A stretch of 5,804 nucleotides of DNA from Gammaproteobacteria bacterium. Its GTDB lineage: Bacteria > Pseudomonadota > Gammaproteobacteria > CAJXQU01. The stretch is from positions 1 through 5,804 of the forward strand of contig JALSSM010000006.1 in assembly GCA_026984275.1 (NCBI GenBank). The letters run 5' to 3'. How positions within the stretch are numbered: the stretch's first letter is position 1; the number at the start of each line of letters is the position of its first letter. This document shows positions 5,000-5,804 of the stretch, one piece after another. A model generated the notes under the pieces. That model had not been told where the DNA came from and did not search any database. It saw nothing but the letters and a program-made list of their open reading frames with translations. Made by a program: the position numbers and the translations under genes.

Positions 5000-5804
5000 T
5001 GCCTATTTGCAAGCCCTGATGTTTGATAATTCTATTCCGATGGAGCCACAGGCGATCAAGCTCTGGATGAAGGATCTCGATAATCCTATGCGATGGAGTT
5101 TACGTCCATTATTACAATTTTTCTTTGTTGTTTTGTTACACCTGATCTGGTTTTTCAAACGCCTGCCACTGCCACAATTCAGTGCTCATAAATTATTACA
5201 GAAAATGATCTGCTGGTTTTGCACACATCTGGTCAGTCGTGAAACTAATCTGCTGATCTTGCGCCACTATGCAGCTGAATCCAATGTTATGAATTTTCTC
5301 GCTGCTAATAGTGGAAAGCAGAACCTGCAACCGATCAACCAATACCCAAAAAAGATCAGCGATATGATTCAGAGTAGTTTTGTCGAACATGATCAGGAAC
5401 TTTTCCGCATGTTTAAAGAACTGGGTTACTGGCAAGAACGAAAAGAACCGATACCGACGAACCAGCTGAACTGGACAAGCTGGCAAACAATTGAGATGAA
5501 AGATTTTGACGTCAAAAGTAAACGCACTCAGATCCTCGACTTTGAAAATTCTCACGTCATGTTTATGTGTCTTTTTTGTTTACTACTCACTCGTGAAGAA
5601 TACCGCGATGCGATTAACGGATTTAACCTTGATCAATCCATCGCTATTCGCATTAGTCAGATCATTGGTGATCCACAGCTTCCGGAAATGGCCTACAACA
5701 AATATCCACATTATCTGGTCGGGCCATGGAATCTTAGTCAGCGGTTTTTGATGCATGGTTTCTTTATGGAATTTATGTACGCGAAGCTAAATAAGATCAG
5801 AAAA
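4983..5804 (+). CDS. Unrecognised protein, N-terminal 274 residues (runs off the end)
   Basis: An uninterrupted frame from ATG 4983 to the last base, 274 codons with no stop, so the gene continues past the window. It overlaps the end of the iron-enzyme gene by 17 bases; an upstream GGAT at 4967-4970 is a weak ribosome site, which fits coupled translation. I do not recognise the family. Residues 41-60 form one hydrophobic stretch (QFFFVVLLHLIWFF) flanked by Arg and Lys, a likely membrane or membrane-surface helix; a second is near 190-203 (VMFMCLFCLLL). Acid-His patterns occur at E87 and H95-Y-A-A-E99, E135-H136, and D187-F-E-N-S-H191, hinting at another helical metal site, but this is speculative. 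Codon use looks like that of its neighbours. Position in the operon argues for a role in the same pathway. Confidence 0.8.
   Translation, partial: MSKKRSAYLQALMFDNSIPMEPQAIKLWMKDLDNPMRWSLRPLLQFFFVVLLHLIWFFKRLPLPQFSAHKLLQKMICWFCTHLVSRETNLLILRHYAAESNVMNFLAANSGKQNLQPINQYPKKISDMIQSSFVEHDQELFRMFKELGYWQERKEPIPTNQLNWTSWQTIEMKDFDVKSKRTQILDFENSHVMFMCLFCLLLTREEYRDAINGFNLDQSIAIRISQIIGDPQLPEMAYNKYPHYLVGPWNLSQRFLMHGFFMEFMYAKLNKIRK

Noticed and set aside
5196..5555. 119-codon minus-strand ORF
   Set aside because: It lies wholly inside the open + strand gene 4983-5804, whose frame is continuous with the operon; no start signal or recognisable domain.
5506..5751. 81-codon + strand ORF in another frame
   Set aside because: Shadow of the 4983-5804 gene; no ribosome site and no domain.

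Overview
The window looks like a gammaproteobacterial chromosome of moderate GC content (a little AT-leaning by eye). The main evidence is the left half, where the gene order ParA-like ATPase, CheW-domain ParP-like protein, CheW, DUF2802 protein matches the tail of the large flagellar/chemotaxis operon of polarly flagellated gammaproteobacteria such as Pseudomonas and Vibrio. The tRNA gene with an encoded CCA end also fits. I cannot name the genus.

Left part (1-2176, all + strand): the C-terminal 121 residues of a ParA/ParC-type ATPase, then with a 4-base overlap a 213-aa ParP-like protein, then cheW, a small hydrophilic 58-codon ORF, and a DUF2802 membrane-anchored protein. In the characterised systems ParC and ParP place the chemotaxis arrays at the cell pole by holding CheA there, and CheW couples CheA to the receptors. 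DUF2802 has no settled function.

Middle part (2177-2622): a complete tRNA-Ser with anticodon GGA (2228-2318), followed at once by a good intrinsic terminator (2327-2354). I see no clear terminator between the chemotaxis genes and the tRNA, so this terminator may end both. Then come about 270 bases without a convincing gene. They hold an extended -10 promoter element (2472-2480) and a leader of roughly 135 bases with an AT-rich hairpin and a perfect AGGAGG that does not serve the next gene directly.

Right part (2623-5804 and beyond): a tightly packed + strand operon of four genes that looks like an uncharacterised lipid-type or small-molecule pathway. It encodes a four-helix membrane protein rich in His, Glu and Asp; a 370-aa ketosynthase of the FabH-like StlD/DarB type with an intact Cys-His-Asn triad, starting at GTG 3192; a heme-oxygenase-fold diiron-type protein with an H-x3-D-x2-H motif; and a protein I do not recognise, still open at the window end after 274 codons. 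The genes are spaced by 2 bases or overlap by 4 and 17 bases, so they are probably made together. A plausible reading is that the ketosynthase builds a beta-keto or cyclised acyl product and the iron protein(s) oxidise or cleave it. No carrier protein, cyclase or reductase lies within the window, so the product cannot be named.
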